Shown: piece by piece, positions 1-10,748 of the stretch
Position numbering within the stretch: position 1 is the first letter of the stretch
Layout: the number at the start of each line of letters is the position of its first letter
Assembly: GCA_021399435.1 (NCBI GenBank)
Contig: JAJTUP010000013.1
Span: 1,302,001 to 1,366,000, forward strand
DNA length: 64,000 nt
DNA from: Diaporthe sp. PMI_573
Lineage: Eukaryota; Ascomycota; Sordariomycetes; Diaporthales; Diaporthaceae
Direction of reading: 5' to 3'
Notes under the pieces: model-generated
The model's input: only the letters and a program-made list of their open reading frames with translations
Told to the model about the DNA's origin: nothing
Database searches by the model: none
Position numbers and translations under genes: made by a program

Positions 1-255
1 CGGGGCACCATTGTATGAGGTCGAGCTTTCAAGATGGGTCAGGGAGCTTCGGCTGTTGTAGTCGCCATAGGGAGATGTGATGTCTGCTCGAGACTCGGAG
101 GCGGTCGCGACTGATGTGAGGCCGCCCTCGCCGAGAGGGACGTGGCGACCAGATCGGTATGGGGAGTCGTGGCCGGAGTCTGTGATGTTATCTTCAGCAT
201 GCGCTCCACGGCGGAGGAGCGAGAGCAATTACGTACGTCTGTCATAGCTGGTCAT
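1..255 (-). CDS. Partial 5' end of an unidentified protein-coding gene
   Basis: Two short exons on the minus strand make a plausible gene start that continues beyond the left edge. Exon 1 is 255-237 (ATG at 255-253). A 57-bp intron, 236-180, has donor GTACGT and acceptor CACAG. Exon 2 is 179-1 and open to the edge. The joined reading starts MTSYDRHSGHDSPYRSGRH and goes on Ser/Gly/Tyr-rich with no stop for about 66 residues. This hydrophilic, low-complexity style is common at the N-termini of fungal polysaccharide synthases and other large membrane enzymes, but I do not recognise the family. The ORF in a neighbouring frame (245-39) ends in a stop. The start and splice sites are inferred only from sequence signals and from the coherence of the reading. 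Confidence 0.4.
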
Positions 256-1115
256 TGTGTGCCAGAAGGACTTGAAGGCGGAGCCAAGTCTGTTTGTTGT
301 CAATGGAACAGGGTCAGCCTCTGTCTCGCCAGGGCGATTCCTTGAAGAACTGGGGGGTTGACATACGGGTTCGCCATCCTGGGCAGCTGTTCAGCGGTGA
401 TGCCACGTCGGACCGGATTGCTGGACAAGAGGGAACGCGGGTGTTTTGTCGTTTGCAGGAAAAGGGGGTTGGGTTATGGTGGCCCAGGCCCAGGGAGAAA
501 GGAGAAGGAACCAAAAGAACGTGGGTCTTTTCGTCACCGTTGGTTGCCCGGTGGAATTTACCCGACAGTAACTCGCAGCGACCGACGCGGTCAGCAAGGG
601 GGGGGAACGAAGGTTGAAGAAAAGTCGCCGGTGGGCCCGTGTGAAGATGGCGTTGCTTGCTGGAAGGTCAAACAAACTGCACGATGGACAGGTTCGCGGT
701 GGAAGCTGCGAATTGAGTTGACGCCTTCTCCTGTGCGGGCTAGTGTTTACCGTACGTTGGTCGGCTTTTTTGGCGCCCAGTCAGCGGCGGGCGTGGGCTT
801 TGGGGAGTGGGCGTGGGCGTTGGAGGTTTGTGAGTGGGCGGCGGGCGGCGACGCTTTCTTCTGCGTTTCTTTGTCTAGCGGGAATGTGTCGCAGGTGTTC
901 AAGTGCTATCCATCCATGCCAGGGCCCAATCTAGGAGCGAGTCAGATTGGCTTGGTCTTGGTCGATGTTCCGTTTGTGACTCTGGGCTAAAAAAGGGAAT
1001 AGAAATCCAAAACGAGTGTTGGACTGACAAGTTGGCAGGGCAAATGCAGACAGACGCACGCACGCAACGCACACTCTCCCGGGTGAATCGGTCTTGGAAA
1101 CGATGGTGAGGTTGG

Positions 1116-1126
1116 AGTGTGTGAGT

Positions 1127-1159
<33 letters not shown>

Positions 1160-1161
1160 TC
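1116..1161. repeat. (GT)n microsatellite
   Basis: An almost pure GT tract broken by a few GA steps. It lies in the presumed upstream region of the leftward gene at 1-255. Confidence 0.9.
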
Positions 1162-1900
1162 GTGACCAAAAAAACAAGATAAGAAGAAAGAATCTGGACG
1201 GAAGGGGACCGATGAGGTCGAGAGTGGCTGCGAGCGAGTGGCCAAGCTGCTCTGCTTGGACGTCGGATCCAATTTCACGGAAAATGCAAACTGCAGAGTC
1301 CCTCTCTTGTAGTCTTCCAATGAGGGCCGGATGGGGAAGGCGTTGGTGGTACCTGGGCCTGGGGGCGTGTGCTGCGGCAGCGGCAGCGGGAGCACCAGGG
1401 AGCAAGCAAGCAGCCAGCAGCATTGGCACCCCAAAGCTTCATCCCTTAAAATGGAAGCACCGTGCCTCTGCCTCCTCTAACCACTCCCCCTCCCCCTCCT
1501 CGCCAATCTAATTTTCCCTGCCATTAAGTTATCAGGAGGAAGGGGCGTTCTGTACACTAGGTGTGGCAGGTAAAGAGACTCGCGTTGGTCTGGTACCTAG
1601 CTTTCTTGCACAACCTCGGCCACTCACTCCTGTCTCTCCCTATCATTATTACCGTTGATGACCGACCCTCTACCGGCCTTGCTCTCGTTCCCGTTCCTCA
1701 GCACCAACAGCCAGCGAGGCCTCACCATCTCCTACTAACTAACCTACACAGTAGTAGCTCTAGCAGTGCGCGGTTACTACTGCTGCACTGGCACTGCGTG
1801 CCGTGCCTAGCAGAGCTGCAGAAACTTGAAAAATACCACCCCGACGACCTCGGATTTTGAGATGCGCATTAGCAACAGAACTCTCCCTCTTCTCTCTCTG

Positions 1901-1930
1901 TGTGGGCGGGTGGGTGGGTGGGTGGGTGTG
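1901..1930. repeat. (GGGT)n short tandem repeat
   Basis: About six GGGT units in a row, next to a CT-rich stretch. CCCA-rich when read on the minus strand. Confidence 0.85.
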
Positions 1931-2488
1931 CCTACACAGTATTGGAATCCTGCTGGTCCAGTATCTCACATGCAAACATACAAGGGCAATGCCTGCTGCG
2001 TGGCCTCTCTACAACCGCGCACTCGACGATGCAGTTCCTGACTCTTGTTTCCGTCGTCGCCACGAAGTCGCCCTTTGTCCTTTGTCCGTCCGTCTGCCTC
2101 TGCGCTCGTCCAGCATTCACAACTTCAACATGCTGTGCTGTGCTGCTTTGCACATGGGAAAGAAGGCATCGAGATATCCTCACGGGCCCGATTCCACAAT
2201 TGCTGCTTTCCGTCCACCGACTTCCCCTAGCCCCTGTCTCTGGATCATGGATCCGGCCCTCGTCTAGATGGAGCGTTGGATGGCAAGTGGACACAGCATT
2301 TATTGGACAACCCGGCTCGACCAACCACAGGCCCGTTTCGTCGCAAATGCCGTCAGGGGCGCCAGGGGCGAGGAACCCCCCCAGCCCACGCATCTTCGGC
2401 GTTGCCACACTGCGCTACCACAACGACTACCTCACACTACCGAGTACCAGACGACAGGCTGACCACATTAGCAATGCTTGGGTACCAC

Positions 2489-2569
2489 CAACACACACCC
2501 ACACACCCACACACCCATACGCGCACGCTCACACCACACGCTCACACCACACACTCACGCACAACCACA
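2489..2569. repeat. (CA)n-rich degenerate tandem tract
   Basis: A roughly 80-bp stretch of ACAC, CCACAC and CTCACACC units, the opposite strand sense to the GT tract 1.3 kb away. Confidence 0.85.
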
Positions 2570-2813
2570 TAATGATCGGCCGCCATCCCGTCGTGGACTC
2601 TGGTTTTGTGACCCTGCTGCGTCCAAGGGAAACTGCATTCCCGCGTCATACCGAGACACTCTGCGGGAGTCTGTCTGTCGCCACCTCAGCTTGTCCAGCT
2701 TGTCTGCTTGCTCCCGTCCACCTATCCCCAACTGCCCGGGAGCTCACCTCGTGTGAGCTTGTCTAGGTGTCACTGATCGTCCTGGTGCGCCATCCCAGGT
2801 CATGAATATCACG

Positions 2814-2825
2814 AGATATATAAAA
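2814..2825 (+). promoter_or_regulatory. TATA-like element
   Basis: GATATATAAAAAG reads as a TATA box on the plus strand, followed by a pyrimidine-rich stretch. No convincing gene follows; the 66-codon ORF at 3028-3228 has no recognisable content. It may be fortuitous. Confidence 0.25.
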
Positions 2826-4602
2826 AGACACCTGCAGGATCGACCACCAGATAGACGAGCCTGGTGCCCCAGAAAAGTCTTGGTAAGAAACGGCTGCCTC
2901 CAGAACCTCTAACCCCGCATTCCGCCCTTGCCAACATCAACCTTGGAACGTCGGTCGGGCTCTGAGCCTCTTTGACCGGGGCCAGTCTTGTTTCCGCTCC
3001 GGTGACAGAAAACGTGGGCTAGCCAATATGCGACCACCACTGCACCTCCAACACCCGCGCAAGGATAGGCTGACAGCTGCCGGCGGCGCCAGCCCGCAAT
3101 CAAGCTTGCTTGTCATGCAGGCCCGTCCCACGCAAGATGAGGTTATCTCACTGCCAGGTTCTTACCCACCCTGGCTATATCGCCATTGTAATATCCGGCC
3201 TCGCAGAAGTCTATCTACCCGGATGTGACAGTCCTGTATGGCTTGCAGTGTGGACAATCTTGAACTCATGATAACTCCATGGTCTTTGCGAACTCGCTCA
3301 GGCCTCATTCCATTTTATTCTAAACCTAGGTAGGTCGAGCAGTAGCGCCAGATTTGCAGCAAGTGTCCTTGATGTGTACCTTTCAGGGTGACTCAGAGGA
3401 GACCAAAACGAGGTAGGTACCATGGAACCTTAGCAGATGGGAGTTGGTGTAACCTGACGGATTTCCTCTCCGCCACCACTCGCGTTGGTGTGAGACGCGG
3501 TCTAGCCGCCGGGGCAATCAATTGTCCACGCCGTTTCAGAAAAGCATACTAGACTGACGTAGATAGGGTGCAGCGGCTTAACTAGCTATGGTCGCCCCTT
3601 GAAAAGTAGCAGATCGATATCAAAAGCAAGTTGGACACCCGCGGCCCTAAGAAAGTCCACAAGTAGGGCATTCTTCCACGCCCTAGACAATTGTGACATT
3701 CAGCCCATTGAACGCCCTCAACGTCGCCTGATTCCTTTACAGAAGCAGCGGAACACGGCGATTCCCTCATAGCGGACCTCTCAACACCATGATGGCGCTG
3801 CGTTTATGGTTGGCCCAGCGATGACGAAATTTGTGATTGTCATTTTATCGAGGAGGAGGAAACCTGACCGTGGCACTGGGGGGCTTCAATTTGTGGATGG
3901 GAGCTGGAACGCCCTCAGTGGCTTGGTGTACAGAACGTTGATGCACGTGTCCAAACAATCACAGTGATTCTTTATACACGGTGTCATTGGCATGGGTAGA
4001 GAGTACCCATCCACACTACGTTAAAGCAAGCCATATTCAGTTCAATTTCTTGCTCACTGAACAGATAGTAGTACATGTGCTCATGCATGGCTGTCGAAAG
4101 GCTTGTTGTTGTCAAATACCTTGCTATCAATTTAAGCTCGTGTTACACCAGTATCCGATCTACTAAAGTACCTAGGTAATTTCCCCTTGATACAGACTTC
4201 CTATATGATCTGTAATCTTTAGTGCCTTCTATATGAGTTTCTCTTGTACCTTTCTGATATTCCAGATCACCTGAGACGTATTCAATTGACGCCTACCTCA
4301 GTGTTCAGAAGTTTTTCTCCAAGAACACCGAAAGCATTTCACATAATAGCACCTTCTACCAGGAATCGCCAACGTAGGCGAAATCTCTTAGCCATGATGA
4401 TTTGACGTTGATTTGCTTTCGAACCATGAATATCCTATGGTCTTTGAGATTCGGATCATCTACAGTTTGATGTCGGCCAATTTGGTTTTGATGAGGCTGA
4501 GTTGGCGCTCGGAAAAGACGAGGCATATTGATGCCTCTTCAAAGAGGTCTCGAACCGATTTAATTTAGTTGATGGCGATTTTTGACTTAGTTTTGCGTTG
4601 GT

Positions 4603-5640
4603 CTTATGGACTATTTGTATTCTTTGAGTTCCTCTACTAAGCTGGAACGGCAATGAGTGTCCTATAAGGACAAGGAACAATGTGTCTTATCGACGATAAC
4701 AGTAAGATTCGCTATATAAGGCTTTAAACGGTGACTTTCCAATCTACTTCTGCAAACCAGTACTCTATTAGATGCCACTACTTCGCACTATAAGTCTTAG
4801 TGTTAAGCCGTGCCTAGCCTCTACTGCTATTTGCGCCGGCGCTGTTGACAAGCTCTCAATCTCGAAATAGACCGGCCCGTCAAGGTCAAAGCTATCGCGA
4901 GACACAAGCTCTAGTCAGACGCTGTTAAGTACCGTCAAAGTGCCTTTGCCATGTAACTTAGGCTTTTAAACATAACTTGCCCGAAATAGACTATAAAAGC
5001 CGCCCTGTCCCAGACTGAGGATCCGGATTAGTTCCAATGCACAGCATCTGCGACACCAAGCAGCACAGACTTGTCCCTTAAGACCATTTAAAAACAATCA
5101 TTCGGCCTGTCGCGATTGCAAAACCAACACCACAATACAAGTCAACCTAGTACACATGTCTGAGACCCTAAACCAGATAAATCAACTACGCTCTACTATA
5201 TAGATATATATTCTAACAGCCTTGCCAGAAATAGTTATAAAAATAGACTTTAACTATAATAAACAAGTCTACCTTAAAGCAAAGGCAGCCCTTATATCAG
5301 AGTACCACAACAAGAACCTATTAATAATGTCAACAAGAATAGATATATTTATCAGTATACTAAGAACCTATAAGATCTATTCTTAACAGATTAAAGATTA
5401 ATAACAGAAAGCCAATAAAACGAAAGGAGTCAGATAGGTTAAGCAGATGGCTTGACAAGGTCTACCAAGCCAACTAGTGCAATGGCTTCTAAACACACGT
5501 GGTAGCAGAGTACACACAGTTGAATAAAATCAGTTGGAAAACACAATGATAGGTCTTTTAACCTCATACCAAGGAGGGCGTTGGTCTTATCCACGAGGCG
5601 TATATATCGTTTCTCAGATCGGCACCTAGTGAGAATTGGC
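4603..5640 (+). repeat. Dispersed repeat, copy 1 (decayed mobile-element-like)
   Basis: This segment matches 18,985-18,120 in inverted orientation over most of its length, and 10,062-10,310 in direct orientation over its first part. Homology begins near the shared GGACTATTTGTATTCTTTGAG and runs through a TATA-like ACTATAAAAGCCGCCCT (near 4,990) and an ATG-initiated broken frame (near 5,157). It ends near a shared broken frame reading LLTSYQGG. Copy 1 keeps a 60-bp block (about 4,788-4,850) that copy 2 lacks. Promoter, ATG and broken frame suggest a mobile-element remnant; no transposase or reverse transcriptase motif was seen. Confidence 0.75.
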
Positions 5641-6148
5641 TGGAGGCGATGAGCCGTGAGTAAACCCAGTGTCAAAGGCAACCTGCTTTTCAAAATACGC
5701 GCAAATACGGAGGAGGGATGGTTAGAAAGTCAGACAAAGTCCTGCAGAGTCCAAAGCAGATTTTTCCGCGTTGGAAGACTCAGCTCGCTTAGACATAAAC
5801 ACCCTCGTTGATGTTGTGTAATTGTCCAGGAAGCTCTTCACATCAGTCCAGACGACGGCCTCCACAGATTAGCATTAGGGCCTTGGGTGTGGTCTTTCGG
5901 AGGCTGAATATCAAGCAACATGTCCAGGAGATGTCATGTGCAAAACGCACAGCTGGGCAGCCAGGTCTGACGATAATCGGTTGGCTATCGCTGTTTGTGG
6001 GTCTCGGCCTGCGGGGAGCTCAGAAGGGGACTCGTCTTCTGCCCTCCGGCCAGCGAACGCCAGCTACATCACCCTGCTCTCGGAAATTGCTTTGGGATTC
6101 CATAGGATGACACATCTCTGCTTTTGTATTGGACTACCTAGGAATGAC
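5641..6148. other. Intergenic region downstream of LSG1
   Basis: About 500 bp between the repeat and the LSG1 stop codon, presumably containing the LSG1 3' UTR. No gene or RNA recognised. Confidence 0.5.
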
Positions 6149-8110
6149 CTAGTCATCATCCGCCGTGCTTGGCTTCGTCTTCGTCCTGGTCTTCTGCCCG
6201 CCCTTGAAGTGCTTCTTGCTGTTCATGCTCAGCTGCGCGTCTCTAGGGTCCAGCCCCTTCTCCAGCGCAGCCATCGTCCTGGCCTTCCTCCCGCTCAGCT
6301 GCCTGCCTTCCGCCTGGCCCTGCTCAGAGTACTTGAAGTTGAACGGCTTGTTGATGTGCCCGGCGTTGCTGCCCCCGGAGCCGAAGAAAGTATTGTCCAG
6401 CTTCTTGGACTTGGGTCCGGCCGGCATGTCCATGACCATTTCGAGATCTACAGATGCCCCGGCGTCTTCAGCAACTGACATTGACTCCATGGCCCTTGCA
6501 AGAGCCAGCCGTCTCTTTCCCGTCAGATGTGACGGGTCGTAGAGCTCGCTGTTGAACTCCCTCGCATCAATGTCTCCTGGAGGAGGCTCGACATAGAGAA
6601 GCTTCCCGTTGACGTAGTCCTTGAGGATGTATCTCGCTGCTCGAGACTCGTCCGGATTTCCTTGTCCTGTGGTGGCAAAGCCTCTCGCACGGGCGTACGC
6701 TCTCAACAACTCCGACGATGTGACTACTCCGGTACCGCCCTCCTCCAACGGCCTCATACGAATCGTGATACCGTACAACGCCTCGAGGAAGCTCTTTGGT
6801 ATCCTCTTGGCCACCAGGGCAACAGGGCCGGTGTACTCGCGCAGCTGGTCAATGGGCAAGACACCGTTGCAAACCAGCTCCGCCTTTGTGCTGGCAAAGT
6901 TGGCGAACACAAGACCGGGGCAATCGCAGAGAACGACGTTCTCGCTCAGGTGGATCGTCTGGAAATGCTTTGTCTTACCGGGCGTGGCCGATACGGAGAC
7001 CTTTTTGGCTCCAATGAGAGCGTTGATGGTGGATGACTTTCCGACGTTGGGATATCCCACCAGGCCAATTGTCAGCTTCTGGGTCCTCTCCGGATTCGTG
7101 GGTGCGTGTTGTAGGAATATGCCTTCCAGCTCATCCACGGTCAATATTCTCGTGTCTTCGTCGTCTTGTTCAGGTGCGATAGCATCCTCGGTCAAGGGGA
7201 GGTTAGGGTTGTCTGCCGCCTTTGCTTCATCCTCTCCGTCCTTTTGCTCTGATGCCTCATCGGCGACCTTGGAACTGCTCGGTTGGGGCTCCTCGTCGGA
7301 TCCGTCATCAGAACCTTGTTCTTCCTGCGCCTCGTTGTACTCCTTTGCCAGCTGAGCAGAGAAAAACCTGTAGGCAATCTTTGCGCCCTTTAGGTAATTT
7401 GCCCAATCCTTCCGCTGTTTGTATGTCATCATGTCGGCCTTGTTGATGAGGAGCAGGTTCTCCTTGCGCTGGTCGACCTCCTTGACATACTTGTCCAAAT
7501 CCTCGGAACGGAACATCAGAGGATTTCGCGCATCGACGATTTGGACCACCAAGTCCGACCTCTCAATGACACGCCAGAGCTGGCGCCAGACTTCCAAGTT
7601 GCGCTCGAAAGGGGTCATCAGGAGATCGTTGTTCTCCTGCAGCTCCGCGAGGCCTCGCCTCCAGTCGAGAAAGTTGCCCCGCTCCATGGCATCCAACCCC
7701 TCGGGCGTGGTCGACGCATCCCATTGCGGCCGTCTTGGTACTGTCAACTTGTCTTTGTTCTCCTTGTGTTTCTTCGATGCGATGCGCTCCTCTGCCGACG
7801 AGAGTAGGTATGGGTTCTTCTGGTCGGTGTGGATGATCTTGACATTGTTCATCTTCTCGGCCGTGAAGTCGGTCCCTGCAAGCTCCGCCGTCGCCAGGAA
7901 CTCGTCCAGGGCACCTTGCTCCGTGACCGATCTCATCTTGACCCAGCTCGCCTCTTCACGATCATTTGTAATGTACTCCTCGCCGGTCGAGTGGTTGATG
8001 CGAGTGACTCCGGTGCCCTTCCTCCGATCTTTGCCCTTCCCCTTGCCGAAGCGGTCGTGCATCAGGGCATTGCCCAGGCCAACGCTTTTCTGGCTCTTTG
8101 GTTGTCCCAT
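6149..8110 (-). CDS. LSG1: Large-subunit GTPase 1 (60S subunit export/maturation)
   Basis: Intronless, 653 residues. It encodes a circularly permuted GTPase of the YlqF/YawG type. The G4 motif NKAD (about 223-226) precedes the P-loop GYPNVGKSS (about 352-360), then a TPGKTKH switch (about 376) and DCPGL (about 396-400). The N-terminus (MGQPKSQKSVGLGNALM, then WVKMRSVTEQGALDEFL) and the block VVQIVDARNPLMF are typical of fungal Lsg1. In yeast Lsg1 acts in the cytoplasm to release the export adaptor Nmd3 from nascent 60S subunits. An acidic insert (about 255-320) separates G4 from G1, as usual. An in-frame ATG at 8149 would add 13 residues; the start at 8110 is preferred because MGQPK matches the family start. 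Transcribed divergently from LTV1. Confidence 0.96.
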   Translation of the reverse strand: MGQPKSQKSVGLGNALMHDRFGKGKGKDRRKGTGVTRINHSTGEEYITNDREEASWVKMRSVTEQGALDEFLATAELAGTDFTAEKMNNVKIIHTDQKNPYLLSSAEERIASKKHKENKDKLTVPRRPQWDASTTPEGLDAMERGNFLDWRRGLAELQENNDLLMTPFERNLEVWRQLWRVIERSDLVVQIVDARNPLMFRSEDLDKYVKEVDQRKENLLLINKADMMTYKQRKDWANYLKGAKIAYRFFSAQLAKEYNEAQEEQGSDDGSDEEPQPSSSKVADEASEQKDGEDEAKAADNPNLPLTEDAIAPEQDDEDTRILTVDELEGIFLQHAPTNPERTQKLTIGLVGYPNVGKSSTINALIGAKKVSVSATPGKTKHFQTIHLSENVVLCDCPGLVFANFASTKAELVCNGVLPIDQLREYTGPVALVAKRIPKSFLEALYGITIRMRPLEEGGTGVVTSSELLRAYARARGFATTGQGNPDESRAARYILKDYVNGKLLYVEPPPGDIDAREFNSELYDPSHLTGKRRLALARAMESMSVAEDAGASVDLEMVMDMPAGPKSKKLDNTFFGSGGSNAGHINKPFNFKYSEQGQAEGRQLSGRKARTMAALEKGLDPRDAQLSMNSKKHFKGGQKTRTKTKPSTADDD

Positions 8111-8564
8111 CGTGGATTCAGTTCCCAGAAAGCTGATCTTGGGATGCAAACTTGGATATGCCTGTGTACCCTCGCCAAAAGGAGATGCGAGCTTTGCTCT
8201 TAAGGGTGCGAGGACGAGGTTGAGGGAGGGACTGAGAAAGCAGGCATAGGAATTCAGGCACAGACCCCTCTGGTAAAAAATGACGAAATCAGACTCGGCT
8301 TAGAAATTGGGGTCTGTCGCGGGGCAAAGACTTTTCGAGGCACCAGCAGCGCTTACAGCAACAGGTGCCCCGCGGCGATAAGATAGCGCGACCTGGATCG
8401 CGACGGACAATATTTCACTGGGCACCCGAACTTTTTTTTGGGGTGACGGTTTTCATCGCACTCTCAACCACCTCTCGCTCTCACCACCACCACCGCTACC
8501 ACATCGCAACCGACGAATCCTCCTTAATCATTGAACTACCTAAAACCCCTCAGATCACAGCAAG
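8111..8564. promoter_or_regulatory. Shared divergent promoter of LSG1 and LTV1
   Basis: 454 bp separate the two start codons, so both 5' UTRs and promoters must fit here. A GCGATAAG sequence at 8375-8382 resembles the PAC element (core GCGATGAG) of ribosome-biogenesis genes; it differs by one base and is only suggestive. The LTV1 side is CT- and CACC-rich, typical of fungal leaders. Confidence 0.6.
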
Positions 8565-9803
8565 ATGCCTCCCTCTAACTGGCAAAAGGCCAAGAAGGAG
8601 GGCACCAGCCAGCACTTCACGCTGGTGCACCGGCCCCAAAACGACCCGCGAATCAATGATGACACGGCGCCGTCGATGGTGCTGAACCCGACCCCGGGCA
8701 GCTCCAAAGCCAAGAAGCTGAATGACCTCGCATCGGAACTGGGCTCAGAAGCTGAGAGCATACGGGACAATGAAGGCGAGGCCGCAAACTTCGGCGTATA
8801 CTTTGACGACACCGAGTACGACTACATGCAACACCTGCGCGAGATCGGGACTGGTGGAGGAGAGGCTGTGTTTGTGGAAGCGGAGGCACCGCAGAGCAAG
8901 GACAAGGGAAAGCAGAAGCAGTCTCTCGAGTCTGCTCTCAGGCAGATGGAGCTGGAGCAAAAGTCCGGAGACCTCTTCGACAAGGACCTCCTCCCATCCA
9001 AGGATTTGCCAAGGCTGAACTACCAGTCGCAGCAAGATGTGCCAGATTCTATCGCGGGCTTTCAGCCCGACATGGACCCTCGCCTGCGCGAGGTTCTTGA
9101 GGCTCTGGAGGACGATGCGTATGTAGACGACGAGGACGACGACATCTTCCAGACCCTGTCGAAAGACGCCAAGGAGCTGAACGACCACGAGTTTGACGAG
9201 ACATACGACGAGTATGAGGACGATGAGGGCTGGGAGTCAGACGGCACTGCGAAGCCCACAAAAGAGTACACAGACGACGAGGTACCAACTCTTGTGAATA
9301 CGGCCCAGGGGCCGGCGCAGGGCCCACCAGAAGACTGGCTGGAGGATTTCAAGCAATTCAAGAAGGACCAAAAGGCGGAGAAGAAGCCGGCGGGGCCAAA
9401 GCCGGCGGATGGCCTGTCTTCCATATGGACAACGACAACGATGGGCGGACGAAAGAAGAAGAGAAAGGGGGCTCTCACAAACCCTTCAGCCTACTCCATG
9501 ACTTCTTCCTCGCTGGTGCGCACGGAGCAGCTGGACATCCTGGACGCACGATTCGACAAAATGGAGGAGCGTTACAACGACATGGAGGACGAGGGCTCGA
9601 TTGTGTCAGGAATGTCGTCCATGTCGAGCGTACAGGGCCCAATGCGACAAGACTTCGACGGTATCCTGGACGAGTTCTTGGGGAACCACAGCATGCAAGG
9701 AAAGAGGCGCATCAAGCGAGGAAAGGACCAGAGTGGACTTCAACAGCTGGAAGAGATCAGGAGAGGGTTGGGACCAGCGCGAATTCGAGGTCGAAACGCA
9801 TAG
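8565..9803 (+). CDS. LTV1: Low-temperature viability protein Ltv1 (40S biogenesis/export)
   Basis: Single exon, 412 residues. The N-terminus [20 protein letters not shown] and the block [20 protein letters not shown] are characteristic of Ltv1. The middle is strongly acidic (about 185-245, DDEDDD and [13 protein letters not shown]). A conserved region follows ([27 protein letters not shown]), and a basic C-terminus ([24 protein letters not shown]). In yeast Ltv1 binds pre-40S particles and controls incorporation of uS3/uS10 and cytoplasmic maturation. The start codon lies in good context after a CT-rich leader. Its divergent neighbour LSG1 serves the other ribosomal subunit. Confidence 0.95.
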   Translation: MPPSNWQKAKKEGTSQHFTLVHRPQNDPRINDDTAPSMVLNPTPGSSKAKKLNDLASELGSEAESIRDNEGEAANFGVYFDDTEYDYMQHLREIGTGGGEAVFVEAEAPQSKDKGKQKQSLESALRQMELEQKSGDLFDKDLLPSKDLPRLNYQSQQDVPDSIAGFQPDMDPRLREVLEALEDDAYVDDEDDDIFQTLSKDAKELNDHEFDETYDEYEDDEGWESDGTAKPTKEYTDDEVPTLVNTAQGPAQGPPEDWLEDFKQFKKDQKAEKKPAGPKPADGLSSIWTTTTMGGRKKKRKGALTNPSAYSMTSSSLVRTEQLDILDARFDKMEERYNDMEDEGSIVSGMSSMSSVQGPMRQDFDGILDEFLGNHSMQGKRRIKRGKDQSGLQQLEEIRRGLGPARIRGRNA

Positions 9804-10748
9804 GCGCGTCAAGAATATCTGGCAGCACCTCATGACTGAACGATAGCATGGCTTCACAAAAGTTGGCCACCATCTCAAGATACCCAATCAATTTCCATGG
9901 TCTTTGCAATGAATTTTCTCAAGCCCTGTGCACTCACTTCGCCTCGTGCAAGTCAATTTGCTCAACCATTTTCCATCAAGCCTACGCTGTCCACACTCGA
10001 TTGGACGCAGACACATTTAAGCTTACGAAGGCATAGAAATTAGAACTCTGCCAGAATAATAAGATTCTAGACCATTTTTATTCTTTGAGTTCCTCTATTG
10101 AGCCGGAATGACAATGATTGTCCGAGTGGGACAAGGGACAAAGTATGTTGTGGACGATTACAGTCAACTTATCCATGCAAGGCTTTGGGCAGTAACTATT
10201 CAATCTTCTGTAAACCAGTGTCGTGTCAGAAGCCACCATTTCGCACTACAAGTCTTAGCGTTTGGCCGAGCCCAGTCGCGCCGGTGCTCGAAGCCCTTTC
10301 TAGCCAGTAGCAACCTACCTACCTAGGTAGGTAGATAAGGTAGTTTGATGTTGTCAAGCACTATGCCAAAGTCACCTCGCCCTGTGACCCAGGCGAACAT
10401 GAAATGCCCAAAATGGGCAATGACAAGAACAGAAAGATGACACACCTCAGAACACGACGCCTCTGCCGAGACTTCATCGCAATGCTGAAGCAGTAACACA
10501 TGTAAGCTGAAGGAGCTGCATATGACATGTACTGACGGGCATCCAACTGTTTCCGGAATCCCAGCGAAACGGGAGAGCCCTTTGGATCAGTTTGAATAAA
10601 GAGAGAGGAAAATGGCGGGAACTCCGCCCAGGCCACGCGGTTGGTGCTCAAACCCTGCTTTGATCACAAGAGACTACCCAGGAGACGATCCTGCAACAAG
10701 CATGACTGACGATGATCTGCGCTGCCAGAGCTGCAGGAAGAGAATGCG
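9804..10748. other. Intergenic region between LTV1 and SAC3
   Basis: Contains the LTV1 3' end, a partial dispersed-repeat copy (10,062-10,310), a palindromic CCTACCTACCTAGGTAGGTAG stretch near 10,313-10,334, and the SAC3 upstream region. No other gene recognised. Confidence 0.5.
10062..10310 (+). repeat. Dispersed repeat, copy 3 (partial)
   Basis: Matches the first 250 bp of the repeat at 4,603 (shared TTCTTTGAGTTCCTCTA, GTAAACCAGT, TTTCGCACTA and AAGTCTTAG blocks in the same order). It retains the internal block that the copy at 18 kb lost. The 3' three quarters of the repeat are absent. Confidence 0.7.

Larger units (their letters stand above)
256..4602. other. Long intergenic/5'-leader region, no recognised gene
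   Basis: About 4.3 kb without a recognisable protein. Open frames here (for example 358-990 +) have no family resemblance and overlap simple repeats. Read from the minus strand it is pyrimidine-rich with CA and CCCA runs, as in the long leaders and promoters of highly regulated fungal genes, which would suit the leftward gene at 1-255. A plus-strand TATA-like stretch lies near 2,815. From about 3,300 the DNA becomes more AT-rich and grades into the dispersed repeat. Confidence 0.5.

Noticed and set aside
358..990. 210-codon plus-strand ORF
   Set aside because: No family features, overlaps G-rich low-complexity DNA, and lies in the probable leader of the leftward gene.
899..1434. Two overlapping minus-strand ORFs with poly-Thr-His
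   Set aside because: They are translations of the GT microsatellite.
6621..8249. Plus-strand ORFs of 244 and 276 codons
   Set aside because: Antisense shadows of LSG1.
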